Assembly: GCF_014645815.1 (NCBI RefSeq)
Contig: NZ_BMML01000005.1
Span: 248,001 to 312,000, forward strand
DNA: 64,000 nucleotides
Source of the DNA: Streptomyces fuscichromogenes
Lineage (GTDB): Bacteria; Actinomycetota; Actinomycetes; Streptomycetales; Streptomycetaceae
Direction: 5' to 3'
Below the pieces are notes generated by a model. The model did no database searches and was not told the DNA's origin. It saw only the letters and a program-made list of their open reading frames with translations. Position numbers and translations under genes: made by a program. Below are positions 23,540 to 31,528 of this stretch, one piece after another (position 1 is the first letter of the stretch; each line of letters opens with the position of its first letter).

Positions 23540-24505
23540 ATGAGCACCGCCCGCACCGAACCCAGAGAACTCATCGAACTCACCGAACTGACCGAACTCC
23601 TGGCCACCCTCGGCCGCCGCTACGTCCGCGACTTCCCGGGCCCCTGGGGCAAGACCTTCGTGGCCCGCGCGCTCAACGCCTACCTGCGCGACCACCCCCG
23701 GCGGCGTGTCGTCGAGACGCTCTCCGGCGCCCGGTTCGCGGTCGACACCCAGGACCTCATCCAGCGCTACCTCTACCTCTTCGGGGTGTGGGAACCGCAC
23801 ATGACCCGCTGGCTGTGCGGCCGGCTGGCGCCGGGGGACTGCTTCGTCGACGTCGGCGCCAACATCGGCGTCTTCAGCGTCCTCGCCTCCCGGCTCGTCG
23901 GGGAGCGGGGCCGGGTCGTGGCCGTCGAGGCCTCCCCCGCCTTCCACCGTCGCCTCGAACAGCAGAGCGATCTCAACGGCTGCCGGAACATCCGCGCGGT
24001 CAACGCCGCCGTCTCGGACGCCCACCGCACCCTGACCTTCGTGCTCGCCAGCTCCCGCAACATGGGCGCCAACAGCATCGTTCCGTGGGACGGCCCGGCC
24101 GAGTCGAGCTTCGACATCGAGGCCGTGCCGCTGCCCGAACTGCTCCGGCCGGAGGAGATCGAGACCGCGCGCGTCATCAAGATCGACGTGGAGGGTGCCG
24201 AGGGCGCCGTGGTGCGCGGGCTCGCCCCCCTGCTGGAGAAGCTGCGCCCGGACGCCGAGATCACCGTCGAGGTCACCCCCGACCGGATGGCCCAGCTGGG
24301 CGACTCCGCGGACGACCTGCTGCGCACCATGACCGACGCCGGCTACCACGTCTACCGGCTCGCCAACAGCTACGCGGCCGACAGCTACCCCCGTGCCCTG
24401 TACGGCGAGCCGGTGGTGCCGGTCCGCTGGGACCGCCCGGTGACCGAGGAGAGCGACCTGGTGTTCTCACGACTGGACGCGGCGACGCTGGGCCCTGCCG
24501 GGTAG
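23540..24505 (+). CDS. FkbM-family methyltransferase
   Basis: 321 residues from ATG 23540, 3 bp after the ferredoxin stop. The SAM-binding Rossmann motif DCFVDVGANIGVFSVLASRLV is near 107-125, the acidic strand GRVVAVEASP near 130, and the FkbM hallmark KIDVEGAEGAVVRGLAPLL near 215-235. The N-terminal 85 residues are a less conserved extension. FkbM enzymes O-methylate sugars and polyketides; this one's acceptor is unknown. The coupling to the ferredoxin suggests it modifies or protects an oxidised product, but that is inference. Confidence 0.85.
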   Translation: MSTARTEPRELIELTELTELLATLGRRYVRDFPGPWGKTFVARALNAYLRDHPRRRVVETLSGARFAVDTQDLIQRYLYLFGVWEPHMTRWLCGRLAPGDCFVDVGANIGVFSVLASRLVGERGRVVAVEASPAFHRRLEQQSDLNGCRNIRAVNAAVSDAHRTLTFVLASSRNMGANSIVPWDGPAESSFDIEAVPLPELLRPEEIETARVIKIDVEGAEGAVVRGLAPLLEKLRPDAEITVEVTPDRMAQLGDSADDLLRTMTDAGYHVYRLANSYAADSYPRALYGEPVVPVRWDRPVTEESDLVFSRLDAATLGPAG

Positions 24506-24625
24506 GTAGCGGGGGCCGCCGGGTGGATGCCGGGCCCTGCCGGGTTGGTGGCGGGGCCCCCGGACAAGTGCCGGGCCCTGCCGCGTGGGGCCCGGCGTCG
24601 CCGGGTGGGTGCCGGGCTTCGCCGG
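24485..24625. repeat. GC-rich degenerate tandem repeat
   Basis: Successive variants of GCCGGGTGGGTGCCGGGCCCT fill the space between the FkbM stop and the convergent glycosyltransferase stop. It could act as a crude bidirectional terminator; no clean stem-loop stands out. Confidence 0.6.
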
Positions 24626-24630
24626 GCAGG

Positions 24631-25446
24631 TCAGCCGTACCGCCAGCCGAGCTCTGCCAGTGCGCGTGCCCGGGCCGCGACGACCGCCATCCGGGCCTCC
24701 CGTTCCACCGGGTCGGTGTGTGCCGGGCGCCCGGTGACCTGGCCCTCCCACTTGCGGTAGAGCAGCCCGGCCCGCGCCGAGAACCAGCCCCGGCTCACGG
24801 CGTCGAGGGCCAGCAGCAGCCCGGTGTCCTCGGAGGCGGGCAGCGCCATCCAGCCGCCCAGGGCGAGCAGCAGCTCGCGGCGGACGAAGAGGGTGGCCGG
24901 GTGGACCTGGGCGCGGAAGCCGTTCGCCGCCCAGTGGCCGAGCACCGTCCCGCGCTCGACCGGGCCCTCCGCCGGGTCGCCCGGGAAACCCGCCGTGGAG
25001 CCGTCCGGCAGCAGGTCCAGGGCCCGTGAGGTGGCCCAGCCAAGGTCCGGGCGGCCCTCCAGCGCGGCCAGGTCACGGGCCAGCGCACCCGGCGTGAGCT
25101 GGTCGTCGGCGTCGAGGACCTTGACGTACGGGCCCTCCGCGCGGGCCAGCGCGAGGGTGCGCGCGACCCCGGGACCACCGGCGCGGCCCCGCCGGAACGA
25201 CACCCGCGCGTCCTCCGGTACCCAGGCGCGGACCTCGCCGCCGGCCGCGCCCTCGCCGCCAGCTACGCCCCCGTCGCCCCCGCCGTCTCCGCCGTCTCCG
25301 TCCTCCTGGATCAGCCACCGCCACTCCCAGCCGTCCGGCAGCCGCTGTTCGCACAGCGACCTATAGGCCTCGGGCAGGAAGCGGGCCGACGGCGCGTGGA
25401 CCGCGGTGACGACGGTGATGCGCCGGATCACGGCAGCGCTCACCAC
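24631..25446 (-). CDS. Family 2 glycosyltransferase
   Basis: 271 residues. It begins ITVVTAVHAPSARFLPEAYRSL with a GT-A nucleotide-binding strand, has the metal-binding motif YVKVLDADDQLTPGAL near residue 120, and an acceptor region (GWMALPASEDTGLLLALDAVSRGW). It transfers a sugar from an NDP-donor; acceptor unknown. Starts: GTG 25446 or GTG 25443, the latter making a GTGA overlap with the GntR stop. Residues about 49-72 are a Gly/Asp/Glu-rich insert coded by GGCGGN repeats, absent from typical GT2 domains. It is coupled to the upstream GntR gene. Confidence 0.82.
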   Translation of the reverse strand: MVSAAVIRRITVVTAVHAPSARFLPEAYRSLCEQRLPDGWEWRWLIQEDGDGGDGGGDGGVAGGEGAAGGEVRAWVPEDARVSFRRGRAGGPGVARTLALARAEGPYVKVLDADDQLTPGALARDLAALEGRPDLGWATSRALDLLPDGSTAGFPGDPAEGPVERGTVLGHWAANGFRAQVHPATLFVRRELLLALGGWMALPASEDTGLLLALDAVSRGWFSARAGLLYRKWEGQVTGRPAHTDPVEREARMAVVAARARALAELGWRYG

Positions 25447-26228
25447 CTTTCCAGGCGTGTGGTGAAGAGCAGCTCGGTGCGGTCACCGGGGAGCGTGACG
25501 GTGGTGATGTCCACGATGCGGTCGTGGATGTCGTACGACGTCTTGCGCAGCAGGATCACCGAGGTGCCGGCCGGCAGGTCCAGCTCCCGGGCCTCCTCGG
25601 GCGTCGGCGGGCGGGCGGTGAAGCGCTCCTGGACGCGGTCGACCTCGATGCCGACGGTGTGGAGCTGGTTCTGGGTGCCGCCCGGCCAGGGTTCGTTGGT
25701 CTCGTCCAGGAGTTCCGGGTTGGCCGCGATCAGGCCGCGGACCAGGTAGGACGTCACCAGACTGAAGGGGGCGCGCTCGGCGGTGTGCCGGGTCCGGTAG
25801 GTGCGCTCGAGCAGCACGGTGCCCTCCGGCACCCCGAACGCGTCGGCGAGGTCGCTGGGCGCGGTCAGCTCGCGGTAGCGGGCGAAGAAGACCAGGTCGT
25901 CGATGACCAGACCGGTCTCACGCTCGGTCGCGCCGGTCTGGGCCCGGGTGGCCTCCGGCATCCGGGCACGGTCCTTCTCCCACTGGTGCCGTTCGTTGTC
26001 GCGGGTCGCGCGGGTGCGCGGGCGGCGCACGAAGGTGCCGCTGCCGTGCCGCTTGTCGATCAGACCCTCGGCGCTCAGCAGGCGCAGCGCGTTCTGGACG
26101 GTGGGGACGCTCCGGCCGTGGTACCGGGCCAGCTCCGCCTCGGAGGGCAGCCGGGCGCCGGGCTTGAGCTCGCCGCTCCGGATGGCGCGGCGGAGGTCGT
26201 CGGCGATCTCCTCGTAGGCCTTGGGCAC
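25440..26228 (-). CDS. GntR/HutC-family transcriptional regulator
   Basis: 262 residues from ATG 26228. The winged HTH spans about 1-70 (YEEIADDLRRAIRSGELKPGARLPSEAELARYHGRSVPTVQNALRLL with the wing KRHGSGTFV), followed after a basic linker by a UTRA effector domain (about 105-260). HutC-type regulators sense sugars, amino acids or other small ligands. A dyad 15 bp upstream of its start (26243-26258) is a probable autoregulatory operator. It overlaps and is coupled to the glycosyltransferase gene. Confidence 0.92.
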   Translation of the reverse strand: MPKAYEEIADDLRRAIRSGELKPGARLPSEAELARYHGRSVPTVQNALRLLSAEGLIDKRHGSGTFVRRPRTRATRDNERHQWEKDRARMPEATRAQTGATERETGLVIDDLVFFARYRELTAPSDLADAFGVPEGTVLLERTYRTRHTAERAPFSLVTSYLVRGLIAANPELLDETNEPWPGGTQNQLHTVGIEVDRVQERFTARPPTPEEARELDLPAGTSVILLRKTSYDIHDRIVDITTVTLPGDRTELLFTTRLERW

Positions 26229-26242
26229 ATGATCAGCCTACG

Positions 26243-26258
26243 ACTCCTTAAGAGGAGT
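26243..26258. promoter_or_regulatory. Probable GntR autoregulatory operator
   Basis: ACTCCTTAAGAGGAGT: arms ACTCCT/AGGAGT with a 4-bp spacer, 15 bp before the GntR start. The size and symmetry suit a HutC-type dimer. Confidence 0.55.
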
Positions 26259-26286
26259 TGATGAGTCGAGGGGCCGAGAGGCCGCC

Positions 26287-26365
26287 GAGTCATGGATGCG
26301 CCGAGTCATGGATGCGCCGGGCATGGATGCGCCGGGTCATGGATGTGCCGGTCATGGATGTGCGG
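26287..26365. repeat. Minisatellite with 16-17 bp unit
   Basis: Five near-copies of GTCATGGATGCGCCGG lie head to tail upstream of the GntR gene, between it and the secreted-protein gene ending at 26471. Confidence 0.85.
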
Positions 26366-26470
26366 AGGCCCGCGGCCGGTTCCCGGTCGCGGGTCTGTGT
26401 CGCAGTAGGCGCTGGTACGTACGCAAGTCGCCCTTGCGCCGTTGCGTCCGAGCCGTCTGTACCGGTGGGG

Positions 26471-26812
26471 TCAGCAGTCGAGCGGTGCCGCCGGGGGCTC
26501 GGCCGGGGTCTCCGACTCGGTGGTGTCCAGGGGGTGCTGCCGGCAGCTGGGGGTCTTGCCGTGGGCCTCGGCCCGGATCCGCTGCTTCATCGTGGGTGGC
26601 AGGGACCTGGCGTGGGACCAGAGCCAGTGGCTCTGTGCCGGAATCGTCACCCGGTCCGTGCTGTGGTCGTCGCCGGTGCTGTTGCGCGGGGTCTCGGTCT
26701 GCGGTACCGCGGCGGCGGTGGCGGCGGAGACGAATCCGAGCGCCGTGCACAGCGCGAGGAAGGCGGTGACGATGGCGGTCCACAGCTTCATGACCTTGGC
26801 GTTCCGGGCCAT
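26471..26812 (-). CDS. Small secreted protein of unknown function
   Basis: 113 residues from ATG 26812, preceded by GTGAGGGGCC. Residues 1-35 look like a Sec signal peptide (MARNAKVMKLW then a hydrophobic run ending ATAAAV). The mature part has QSHWLWSHARSLPPTMKQRIRAEAHGK and two cysteines near the C-terminus. It resembles small Streptomyces proteins I associate with DUF6344, but that link is from memory and unsure. No partner gene is evident. Confidence 0.7.
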   Translation of the reverse strand: MARNAKVMKLWTAIVTAFLALCTALGFVSAATAAAVPQTETPRNSTGDDHSTDRVTIPAQSHWLWSHARSLPPTMKQRIRAEAHGKTPSCRQHPLDTTESETPAEPPAAPLDC

Positions 26813-27162
26813 GGCCCCTCACTTTCGGGTTGGGCGATTTGCGTACTTTCCTCATGATGTGTATGGGGGTCGCGAAGTGGGGGACGTCAACCCGCGGCGC
26901 GTCGATGTTCTGATGAACACCACTCGGACGGGTGCATGGGGCGGGAAAAATCGCAAGAAAGGTCCATGAAGGGAGCCGAGAGGGAGCAAAGTAACCGTCC
27001 GTGGGGGTGTGATCACCCTCCGATCGGAGCGGTCCGACCCAGTGCAACGCCTTGTGGCGGACCGGAGTTGGGGTCGGATGCCAGGTCACCGATCGATATC
27101 GGTCGGTGTGTATAGTCGGGCGCCAGAGGTCCCCTACGTCAAGGAAGAGACGAGGTCGCGCG
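26813..27162. promoter_or_regulatory. 350-bp spacer with a DLW-39 promoter and dyad
   Basis: No gene is supported. TATAGT (27111-27116) is a good -10 candidate 47 bp before DLW-39. The dyad ACCGATCGATATCGGT (27088-27103, arms ACCGAT/ATCGGT) covers the position where its -35 would be, so a regulator binding there could block or replace -35 recognition. Confidence 0.5.
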
Positions 27163-27291
27163 GTGAAGAAGCTTCTCCTGGTCGCACTGGCCGCCATCGG
27201 CGGGCTCCTCGTGTACCGCCAGATCCAGGCGGATCGCGCCGAGCAGGATCTGTGGACGGAGGCGACTGACTCCGTGCCCACGGGTTCGTGA
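27163..27291 (+). CDS. DLW-39 family small protein
   Basis: 42 residues from GTG 27163, reading MKKLLLVALAAIGGLLVYRQ, then IQADRAEQDLWTEATDSV, ending PTGS. The invariant DLW and an N-terminal membrane helix identify the DLW-39 family, tiny actinobacterial proteins of unknown role usually found in the gyrA/tRNA neighbourhood. The AAGGAAGAG upstream, a -10 with dyad and a terminator show an individually controlled gene. Confidence 0.9.
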   Translation: MKKLLLVALAAIGGLLVYRQIQADRAEQDLWTEATDSVPTGS

Positions 27292-27312
27292 GTACCGACC
27301 ACAGACGACACT

Positions 27313-27343
27313 GAGACCCCGGCCGCCCGAGCGGTCGGGGTTT
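27313..27343 (+). terminator. DLW-39 intrinsic terminator
   Basis: The stem ACCCCGGCCGC/GCGGTCGGGGT (one mismatch) with loop CCGA, followed by TTTT, about 25 bp after the DLW-39 stop. Confidence 0.85.
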
Positions 27344-27540
27344 TGCGTTTCCGCGGTTTTGCGTTTCCGCGCGCGGGGCCGTGGTGCCGGTGCGATGCGG
27401 GCGTTTCGGACGGTCGTGCGGATCGCCGGGTGGCGCGGGGGCGCGCGGGGCAGTATGGGGGCCGGCCGGTCCCGGACTCCGGGTGCCCGGCGAACGACGG
27501 CTGGTGGACGACGGCGGGGGAACGACGGCTGGGGGCGCGC

Positions 27541-28893
27541 GTGATACGGCGGTGGTGCACGGCGGCACGACGGGGCATCGGCGTGACGGCCGCGCTCGCA
27601 CTGACGGCGCTGCTGCCGGCCTCCACGGCTTCCGCGCTCTCCGCGGGTTCCGCGGGTTCCGCGGGTTCCGCGGCCGCCGCGGACGGTGGCAGCGGATACG
27701 CCTTCGCCGCCGGCGCCCGCACGGTCACCGGAGCGAAGGGCACCACGGACGCCGTACCGCTGGAGCCCGGCACGACCTACCGCAGCACCCTGCCGGAGAA
27801 AGGCAAGATCTACTTCCGCCTCGAACTCGCCGCCGACACCACGGCCTACGTCCCCGTCACGGCCGTTCCCCCCTCCGACGCCACGGTCTCCGCCAGCGAC
27901 GGCATCGAGGTCTCGGTCGAGGACGACAACGGCACCGCCTGCGACTACAGCAGCGCCCGCTTCGGCGCCGGGCTCAGCCCCCTGCCGGTCACGGCGCTGG
28001 GACACCGGGACGCGGGCAAGGCGCTGTGCCAGGACGCCGGCACCTACTACGTGGTCGTCGAGCGTGTCGTGTCCGGCTCGCAGACCACCTCCCCGGGCAG
28101 CTGGGACCTGGAGATCGCCCCGGTCACCGAACCGGCCCTGGCCGGGGCCGGGGCCGACGCCACCAACGCCCCCGGGGCCTGGGACTCCGCGTCACCCGAG
28201 CCGCTCACCGGAACCGCCCGCCGCCGTACCGCGGGCGCCGGTTTCAGCACGGCCCGCACCCTGGACCAGGGCGTCTGGCAGACCGACATCACGCCCGGCC
28301 AGACCCTCTACTACGCCGTCCCGGTCGACTGGGGCCAGCGGCTCCACGCCACCGTCGACCTCGGCAGCACCAGCGGTGACGCCCATGGCTATGTCGGCGC
28401 CGCCCTCAACCTCTCGCTCTACAACCCGGTCCGCGGCTACGTCGACGACGTCTCCCTCGGCTACGACGGCACCCAGAAGTCGTCCTCCCTCACCGTCCTG
28501 CCACCGGTGACGTACGCCAACCGGTACGCCGTGCCCGGCGCGGAGAACTCCGTCCGCTTCGCCGGCGCCTACTACCTCGTCGTCCACCTCACCGGGCAGA
28601 CCGCGGACACCTTCGGGCCAGGACCGTACGGCGTCACACTCCGGGTCCGCGTCGACGGCACCCCGAACTCCGGCCCCACGTACGCAGGTTCGCCGGTCCC
28701 CAAGGGTGTCTTCGACGTGTCCGCGGACCGGGGGAGCCTCGGTGCCGCGGTCGGCGGCGACGGCACGGCGATGCGGGCCCTCGCGGTCGGCGGCATCGGT
28801 ACGGGCACGGCCCTGCTGCTCGTCCTGGGCGTGTGGACCCTGACCGCCCGGCGCGCTCAGATCCGGGCCAACGCCCAGAAGCCGACGGCGTAA
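27541..28893 (+). CDS. Secreted, C-terminally anchored protein of unknown function
   Basis: 450 residues from GTG 27541; longer starts exist but lack the signal peptide at the N-terminus. A basic n-region (VIRRWCTAARRGIG) and hydrophobic stretch make a signal peptide ending near residue 33. The mature region has two beta-rich sections with similar openings (RSTLPEKGKIYFRLELAADT and QTDITPGQTLYYAVPVDWG), suggesting a duplicated pre-peptidase-like beta-sandwich. A single membrane helix (GGIGTGTALLLVLGVWTLTA) near the C-terminus would anchor it. The last 37 bp overlap the 3' end of the convergent kinase gene, an unusual arrangement that may link their expression. Confidence 0.8.
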   Translation: MIRRWCTAARRGIGVTAALALTALLPASTASALSAGSAGSAGSAAAADGGSGYAFAAGARTVTGAKGTTDAVPLEPGTTYRSTLPEKGKIYFRLELAADTTAYVPVTAVPPSDATVSASDGIEVSVEDDNGTACDYSSARFGAGLSPLPVTALGHRDAGKALCQDAGTYYVVVERVVSGSQTTSPGSWDLEIAPVTEPALAGAGADATNAPGAWDSASPEPLTGTARRRTAGAGFSTARTLDQGVWQTDITPGQTLYYAVPVDWGQRLHATVDLGSTSGDAHGYVGAALNLSLYNPVRGYVDDVSLGYDGTQKSSSLTVLPPVTYANRYAVPGAENSVRFAGAYYLVVHLTGQTADTFGPGPYGVTLRVRVDGTPNSGPTYAGSPVPKGVFDVSADRGSLGAAVGGDGTAMRALAVGGIGTGTALLLVLGVWTLTARRAQIRANAQKPTA

Positions 28894-30443
28894 CAGGCCA
28901 GCGCGAGGAGAAGGATGGGCACGGCCGCCCTGGCGGGAGGACCGGGCCGCCGCGCCCGTCGCCGACGCCGCCCGTGGGTGCGGACCGACGGCGACGGCGG
29001 TGTCTGCGGGTCACGCGCGGTGTAGGTGGCGGTGGTACCGGTGTCCGGCTGGGCCGGGGGGAGTGGCTGGGCGGGCGGCCACGGGGTGTGGGGCTGGGGG
29101 ACCTGCGCGGCGGCCCGCCGCGGCACCTGCTGCTCGGCGTGCGACGGGTACGGCGGGTACGGCGGTGTCGGCTCGGGCCGCACCGCGGCGGGGACCGGGG
29201 TGACCGGCCCCTGGGGCGGGGGGAGCCGGAAGCTGCCGGTGTCGGACATGGCGGCGGGAGCCGAGGGGGTTCCGGCACCACCGGCAGCACCGGCAGCACC
29301 GGCACCACCGGTGCTGCCGGTGCTGCCGGTGCTGCCGACAGGGAACCCGTCGATGCTCCCCGCCCCGGTTGCCGCCTCAGGACCCGTATCCGCGCTCGCG
29401 CCCGCCTCTGCCGCCGCCCCCGTCCCTGCCGCGGTACTCGGCGTCGCCGTACCGCCTTCCCGCGCCTCTGCTCCTGCCCCCGCTCCCGCTCCCGCTCCCG
29501 TTCCCGTCGCGGTCGTCGCGGCCGTACCGGCCGTACCGGCCGTTTCCGTCCCGGGCACCTTCCGTACCGGGCCTTCCGGCCCGAACCCCGCGGGCAGCGG
29601 GCCAAGTTGATCGAAGATCTCGATCAACTCGTCGTCGGCGTCCGTCTCCGGGAGGAGTTCCCTGGCCTCGGCCAGGGCTCTGCGGGCCCCGGTGGCCGTG
29701 TGGAAACGGGCCCGGGGATCGGGCTGGAGAAGGCTGGCGACGACCTGCCAGAGCGGATCCGGGATGCCCTTGGGCGCTCCCGGGGTGCCGTGCTCGGCGA
29801 AGTGCTGGACGAGCGCCTTGGCGTCGGGTTTTGCGCCCTCCAGGAGATACAGGGCGACCAGGCCGACGGCGAACAGGTCGGCCGTGAAGTCGGGCTCGGC
29901 GCCGAGGAGTTGCTCGGGAGCGATGTAACCCGGCGTACCGACAACGAGGTTGGTCTCGGTGAGCCGGGCCTCGCCCAGCCGCATGGCGATGCCGAAGTCG
30001 GACAGACGCAGCCGTGGACGGCCGGTGCCGGTCGCCTCCAGCAGGATGTTCGCGGGCTTGACGTCCCGGTGGACCACGTCCTCGGCGTGCACCGCGGCGA
30101 GCCCGGCGAGCAGTTGGTCGAGGAGGGTGCAGACGAACGCGGGGGGCAGCGGGCCGTAGTCCCCGACCAGGTGCACCAGCGAGCCGCCGGCGACCAGGTC
30201 CATCGTGAACAGGACCTTGTCGTCGTCGGCGGCCCAGCTGGCCGGAGCCAGGACATGGGGATGGTCGATGCGCAGGGCCTGTTCCCGCACGAAGCGCAGG
30301 AGCGCGTGGGCGTCGCTCTGCTGGAGCACCTTGGCCGCCACATAGCGCTTGCGCCGGTGGTCCCAGGCGCGCCAGACGGCGCCCACTCCGCCATGACCGA
30401 TCGGGTCGGCCAGTTCGTACCGGCCCGCGAAGACCTCACCCAT
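28857..30443 (-). CDS. Transmembrane Ser/Thr protein kinase
   Basis: 528 residues from ATG 30443. The complete kinase domain (about 7-270) has P-loop GHGGVG (16-21), Lys38, HRDVKPANILL (HRD 125-127) and DFG 149-151. The juxtamembrane part (about 285-495) is low complexity (Gly/Ala/Thr then Pro/Gln) and includes a GST/GAA repeat coded by a self-complementary DNA tract. A basic stretch and one membrane helix (AAVPILLLALACYAVGFWALA) end the protein, so it is cytoplasmic with almost no extracellular sensor. It differs from PknB in having no PASTA domains. The substrate is unknown; the neighbours are a membrane-anchored secreted protein and an HTH regulator. Confidence 0.93.
   Translation of the reverse strand: MGEVFAGRYELADPIGHGGVGAVWRAWDHRRKRYVAAKVLQQSDAHALLRFVREQALRIDHPHVLAPASWAADDDKVLFTMDLVAGGSLVHLVGDYGPLPPAFVCTLLDQLLAGLAAVHAEDVVHRDVKPANILLEATGTGRPRLRLSDFGIAMRLGEARLTETNLVVGTPGYIAPEQLLGAEPDFTADLFAVGLVALYLLEGAKPDAKALVQHFAEHGTPGAPKGIPDPLWQVVASLLQPDPRARFHTATGARRALAEARELLPETDADDELIEIFDQLGPLPAGFGPEGPVRKVPGTETAGTAGTAATTATGTGAGAGAGAGAEAREGGTATPSTAAGTGAAAEAGASADTGPEAATGAGSIDGFPVGSTGSTGSTGGAGAAGAAGGAGTPSAPAAMSDTGSFRLPPPQGPVTPVPAAVRPEPTPPYPPYPSHAEQQVPRRAAAQVPQPHTPWPPAQPLPPAQPDTGTTATYTARDPQTPPSPSVRTHGRRRRRARRPGPPARAAVPILLLALACYAVGFWALARI
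29274..29338. repeat. Self-complementary CACCGGCAG/CTGCCGGTG tract in the kinase gene
   Basis: Repeats of CACCGGCAG on the left and CTGCCGGTG on the right form a potential hairpin with arms of about 24 bp inside coding DNA. It encodes the GSTGSTGSTGGAGAAGAAGG linker, suggesting slippage-prone length variation. Confidence 0.8.
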
Positions 30444-30605
30444 GACTGCCCGTAGCCCTCCCCCTCTGTCCCCCTGCCCACCCCCTGCCTGTTACCCCCC
30501 TTGCTTCCCCCTGATGAGCGATACGACCCCTCTCGCGTGTCCCCTGCTGCCAGGACCAGGCCCCGCCCGGTTCACCGGACCCCCTCCGGTGTGCCGGGCG
30601 GTGGC

Positions 30606-31154
30606 TCAGCTCTGGTGCGACTGGTAGTGCGTGACCGCGTCCGAGGTGCGGCCGGCACCGTAGACCCGGAGGAACTCCGCCAGCTCAGGGTGGCTCGGAG
30701 CGAGCGTGTCGGCCGCGTCGATGATGTCACCGGCGGCCGCGACCGAGCGCAGCAGCGACTGGATCTCGCGCACCACCCGCTTGACCGTCGGCGCCCCCGA
30801 ACCGCTCGTCGTCTGTGTGGTGTTGCTGAGCACCGAGCCCCCCTGGGACTTCTTGATCTCGTCCATGCGCTCGGTCGCCTCGGCCGCGCTGACGCTGCCG
30901 TCCGCGACCTGTGCCGCCAGGTCCTGGAGCAGCTGTACCCGCTGGACCACGGCCGGGTTTCCGATCTTCGCCCGCTGGCCGCTCATCAGCTGCGACAGCA
31001 TGGGCGCGGACAGTCCGAGAACCGCCGCGAGACGTGCCTGGTTGAGCCCCAGGTCGTCGATGAGCTTACGGAAGAGCGCCCCCAACGGCTCTCCGTACCA
31101 GTTCCGCTGCAGCTCCCGCGCTCTGGCGGTGGCTTCCTGCTGTGCGGCGTCCAT
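30606..31154 (-). CDS. Helix-turn-helix DNA-binding protein
   Basis: 182 residues from ATG 31154, with GGGGAGACGCA upstream; a start 33 bp earlier is possible but less well supported. The HTH is at about 20-65 (GALFRKLIDDLGLNQARLAAVLGLSAPMLSQLMSGQRAKIGNPAVVQRV), a Cro/CI-type fold. A helical C-terminal half (ADGSVSAAEATERMDEIKKSQGG, then VKRVVREIQSLLRSVAAAGDIIDAAD) may dimerise. The regulator is located head-to-tail upstream of the kinase gene (162 bp) and just before tRNA-Ala on the other strand. The targets are unknown. Confidence 0.88.
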   Translation of the reverse strand: MDAAQQEATARARELQRNWYGEPLGALFRKLIDDLGLNQARLAAVLGLSAPMLSQLMSGQRAKIGNPAVVQRVQLLQDLAAQVADGSVSAAEATERMDEIKKSQGGSVLSNTTQTTSGSGAPTVKRVVREIQSLLRSVAAAGDIIDAADTLAPSHPELAEFLRVYGAGRTSDAVTHYQSHQS

Positions 31155-31339
31155 TGCGTCTCCCCATCGCTTCCCCAAAAAAACCACGGTTCGCTACAGC
31201 GAACCCCGTCGAGCATCTTACGGAGAGTGGTCATCTGCGGGGACCCCCAATCTTTTTGCGAGGTACGGGGGGTGACCCGGTACTCTGGTGTGCGGCACCG
31301 ACCCTGCGGATCTATCGCTTGGCCGGTCGCTTCCCGTAC

Positions 31340-31412
31340 GGGGCCTTAGCTCAGTTGGTAGAGCGCCGTCTTTGCATGGCGGATGTCAGGGGTTCGACTC
31401 CCCTAGGCTCCA
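31340..31412 (+). tRNA. tRNA-Ala (TGC)
   Basis: Acceptor arms GGGGCCT/AGGCTCC, D-arm around AGCTCAGTTGGTAGAGC, anticodon TGC at 31373-31375 in loop TTTGCAT, T-arm AGGGG/CCCCT around TTCGACT. The discriminator A is 31412. No CCA is encoded. Confidence 0.97.
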
Positions 31413-31416
31413 CAAA

Positions 31417-31460
31417 AACCCCTCTGACCTGTGTAAACGTGGTCAGAGGGGTTCTTTTTT
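31417..31460 (+). terminator. Terminator after tRNA-Ala
   Basis: A 13-bp perfect stem, AACCCCTCTGACC with GGTCAGAGGGGTT, followed by CTTTTTT. A textbook rho-independent terminator 4 bp after the tRNA. Confidence 0.92.
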
Positions 31461-31495
31461 CGCTCTTGCGGTCAGTGCTTGAGGTCAGACGCGCG

Positions 31496-31509
31496 GTTTC
31501 ACGTGAAAC
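31496..31509. other. parS: parS centromere site
   Basis: A second perfect GTTTCACGTGAAAC, in the short intergenic space between the tRNA-Ala terminator and the 3' end of the DUF5324 gene. Expected ParB-binding site in the oriC-proximal cluster. Confidence 0.93.
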
Positions 31510-31528
31510 GGCGTAGGACCCGCCGGGC

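Noticed and set aside
28634..29605. A 323-codon Arg/Pro-rich minus-strand frame
   Set aside because: Out-of-frame shadow of the kinase gene's low-complexity linker.
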